The position numbers and the translations under genes are program-made. From positions 2,802,501-2,866,500 of the forward strand of contig NZ_CP081844.1 in NCBI RefSeq assembly GCF_019803445.1: a DNA stretch of 64,000 nucleotides. The letters run 5' to 3'. Source of the DNA: Caenibius sp. WL (GTDB taxonomy: Bacteria > Pseudomonadota > Alphaproteobacteria > Sphingomonadales > Sphingomonadaceae). Each line of letters starts with the position of its first letter. The stretch's first letter is position 1. Below the pieces are notes generated by a model. The model was given only the letters and a program-made list of their open reading frames with translations. It did no database searches and had not been told where the DNA came from. Positions 62,146 to 64,000 of this stretch are shown here, piece by piece.

Positions 62146-64000
62146 TCAGAACTTGTAGCTGGCAGTAAGGCCCGCTTCCCGCGGGTTCATCGTATTGACC
62201 AAGCGATAACCTGAATCGTAAGCTACATCCGCTGATGTCGCCTGAACGAAATTGCCCAGCGCGGTATTGGTGATCCGCTTCTGATTGAGAACGTTCTTGA
62301 CGAACACATTGAACTCCCATCCCGCATCCTCGCTGCGAATGCCGGCATAGAGATTCAGCAGGGTGCGCGATGGATACTTGAAGTCCGCCCGGTCCGAATA
62401 AAAGCCCGGCCGATAGCTTACGATCCCGCGAACGAATGGAACGATATTGCCCATCGGGAACCGCAGTTCGGTATTCGCCGAAAGATTGAAATCCGGCATT
62501 TCAGCCAAGCGGCTATTGGAGATGCAATAGCTCACATTGCCATCGCCCTGCACGGTCGGGGTACCGTTCTGGTTTGGTATGCCGGAGCCATCGAAGTCAT
62601 TACAGGGGAGCCGCGCACCACTGTACCGCGCATGAGCATAGGAGGCATTGATGCCGACATCCCAATCCTTGGTGATCCGGCCATTAACCTCTGCCTCGAC
62701 GCCTTTGATCTTGGCATCCCCGTTATAGTTCGCAGACAGAAAACCGCTGCCGCTCGGGTCCAGGGCAGACTCCCAATAAATACTGTTGAAGCGGTTTATG
62801 AACCCGTTGAGCTTTTGATAGAAGGCTGCGACCGAGAAATCGATCCGCCGGTCAGCCAGAGACCCCTTGAAGCCCACTTCATAAGAATCTGTCTTCTCTC
62901 CTTTGGCTTGCAGGATATCGCTGCTGAGCCCCGCTTGGGTAATGACCCCAGTGGTGCCCGCCCGGAATGAATGCCCATACGCCGCATAGACATTGAGAGT
63001 GGGTGAGATTTCATACGTGATATTGAGCCCGCCCGTGATCGGCTTGTCGACGAGCTTCTGCAAATCAGGTGAAATGATTTCATAGGGCGGCACGATCACC
63101 TGCGATGGGTAATTCGCCAGAACATTGGGCCCGAGGGCAAGCCCCAGTTGTGTCGTGTGGATCGACTTTATGATCGAGTAGCGTATGCCGCCTTCGATTT
63201 TCAGCGGACCCGATTTGTAGCGCAAATTGGCATTGAACGACCACGTGGTGCGATCGATCGGCACCGTGACTATGGTATGGATCGGCAGATAGGGGAGATC
63301 GCCAATAACATCGGGCGAACTTGCCACCGAGACAGGGAAGAAGAAGCTGTCTCCAGGCTGCCGGACAACCGTAGTTCCAGTTTGCTTGGTGTAGAATGCA
63401 CCGAGCCCCCAACCTAGACCTTCGTCGTTGTTCGAAGTCAGGCGCAGTTCGCCCGTCCAGACCTTGTAAGGACTCTTGACGTAAGAGTCCGCGATGTAGT
63501 TGGGGACAGCGTTGCCATCGTCGTTATCGCGATGCGTATTCAGCACCGAATATTGGTAGGCACCGATAAAAGCGAGCGTTGCCGGCCCCATATCCCAGTC
63601 GACATTGAGATTGACGAGATGGGACTTGTTATCGTTAACAAACTCGCCCTCGGACACAGCGCGATAATCGCTTGCGGCAAGCGGGGGGCCGGAACTTTCA
63701 CTGGTATCCGGCACAAACCGTGATCCACCGCAATACGATGGCGCGAAATAGCAACCGACAAGATACGAAGGGTGATTTCCTGTCCCCACTACCTGTTGAT
63801 ACTGGCGGTTTCTAGCATGCAGGTACTGATAGGTCAGGTAAGCCGTGAGAGTGTCGGTCGGCTGCATTCCCAGCGTGGCCCGAAAGCTTTCGGTACGGCC
63901 CTTCGAATATTGGTCGCCACGATTGACATTGCGAACCTGATTGATCCGGTTGCCATCGATCAACCCAGCCACCCGGATAGCGAATTTTTCAGACAGTGGC
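62146..64000 (-). CDS. TonB-dependent receptor, N-terminus outside window
   Basis: The frame is open to the window edge (PLSEKFAIRVAGLIDGNRIN at the front), giving about 617 visible residues of barrel. Landmarks include LGMQPTDTLTAYLTYQYLHA, GVEAEVNGRITKDWDVGINA and a terminal aromatic (LTASYKF). The plug and signal peptide lie beyond base 64000. As the first visible gene of the sugar-oxidation operon it should bring the substrate across the outer membrane. Confidence 0.92.
   Translation of the reverse strand, partial: PLSEKFAIRVAGLIDGNRINQVRNVNRGDQYSKGRTESFRATLGMQPTDTLTAYLTYQYLHARNRQYQQVVGTGNHPSYLVGCYFAPSYCGGSRFVPDTSESSGPPLAASDYRAVSEGEFVNDNKSHLVNLNVDWDMGPATLAFIGAYQYSVLNTHRDNDDGNAVPNYIADSYVKSPYKVWTGELRLTSNNDEGLGWGLGAFYTKQTGTTVVRQPGDSFFFPVSVASSPDVIGDLPYLPIHTIVTVPIDRTTWSFNANLRYKSGPLKIEGGIRYSIIKSIHTTQLGLALGPNVLANYPSQVIVPPYEIISPDLQKLVDKPITGGLNITYEISPTLNVYAAYGHSFRAGTTGVITQAGLSSDILQAKGEKTDSYEVGFKGSLADRRIDFSVAAFYQKLNGFINRFNSIYWESALDPSGSGFLSANYNGDAKIKGVEAEVNGRITKDWDVGINASYAHARYSGARLPCNDFDGSGIPNQNGTPTVQGDGNVSYCISNSRLAEMPDFNLSANTELRFPMGNIVPFVRGIVSYRPGFYSDRADFKYPSRTLLNLYAGIRSEDAGWEFNVFVKNVLNQKRITNTALGNFVQATSADVAYDSGYRLVNTMNPREAGLTASYKF

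Noticed and set aside
1-64000. CRISPR arrays, tRNA or rRNA genes
   Set aside because: No regularly spaced direct repeats and no cloverleaf or rRNA sequence were recognised by eye. A tRNA scan could not be run.

Overview
The window looks like a piece of a sphingomonad genome (Alphaproteobacteria, Sphingomonadales). The base composition is GC-rich. There are three large TonB-dependent receptors plus the tail of a fourth, a compact carotenoid cluster of the sphingomonad type, glycine-zipper and DUF2141 envelope proteins, and a dense load of insertion sequences. No rRNA, tRNA or CRISPR array was recognised. This assignment is inferred from gene content and not from a marker gene.

Layout. 1-5170: tail of a LysR regulator, then a minus-strand operon reading amidohydrolase (5' end cut off by an IS6 copy), DoxX, MFS transporter, alginate-export-type porin. 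5171-6325: an intact IS6 element lying inside or against an older IS6 remnant. 6362-12980: two DUF1214 periplasmic proteins, a TonB receptor and a double-domain TetR regulator. 13120-17730: IS6 and integrase debris around an envelope/stress module (glycine-rich secreted protein, subtilisin-like protease, ECF sigma factor, anti-sigma factor). 17968-18900: glycine-zipper protein and an IS110 remnant. 19073-25408: arylsulfatase plus TonB receptor, a divergent TetR gene across a very large palindrome, and a decayed formylglycine-generating enzyme gene. 25797-28290: IS5 and IS3 elements plus degenerate IS6 ends.

28300-35606 is the carotenoid locus: a CrtG-like ring hydroxylase, an in-frame IspH/prenyl-diphosphate-synthase fusion, crtI, crtZ, crtB and crtY, then a DUF2141 protein. 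The products would carry HMBPP through IPP/DMAPP and GGPP to phytoene, lycopene, beta-carotene and hydroxylated xanthophylls; no ketolase (crtW) is present, so a zeaxanthin/caloxanthin/nostoxanthin-type end product is inferred. 35665-45700 is an accessory stretch of small genes, IS fragments, NhaA and an HWE/HisKA_2-type kinase. Four of the small genes there share a leader motif (GCGACTGAGAG, 7-9 nt, CTCCCGC) placed just before the ribosome-binding site. 45908-50821 holds a LysR/SnoaL/SDR set, two small genes, a nonsense-interrupted HNH-like gene, a YaiI-family gene and a spermidine-synthase-like gene. 50826-53371 is a scrapyard of IS3 and IS6 pieces, including a 519-bp duplicate of part of a downstream GMC oxidoreductase.

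53374-64000 is a nine-gene minus-strand operon: TonB receptor, ThuA-like protein, Gfo/Idh/MocA oxidoreductase, three TIM-barrel sugar isomerase/epimerases, an MFS transporter, a GMC flavoprotein and its Tat-exported small subunit. This gene set fits uptake and oxidative (3-keto type) breakdown of a glycoside or cyclitol. The substrate cannot be read from the sequence.

The strongest candidates for something new are the IspH-prenyl synthase fusion, the repeated leader motif of the small genes, and the sugar-oxidation operon.
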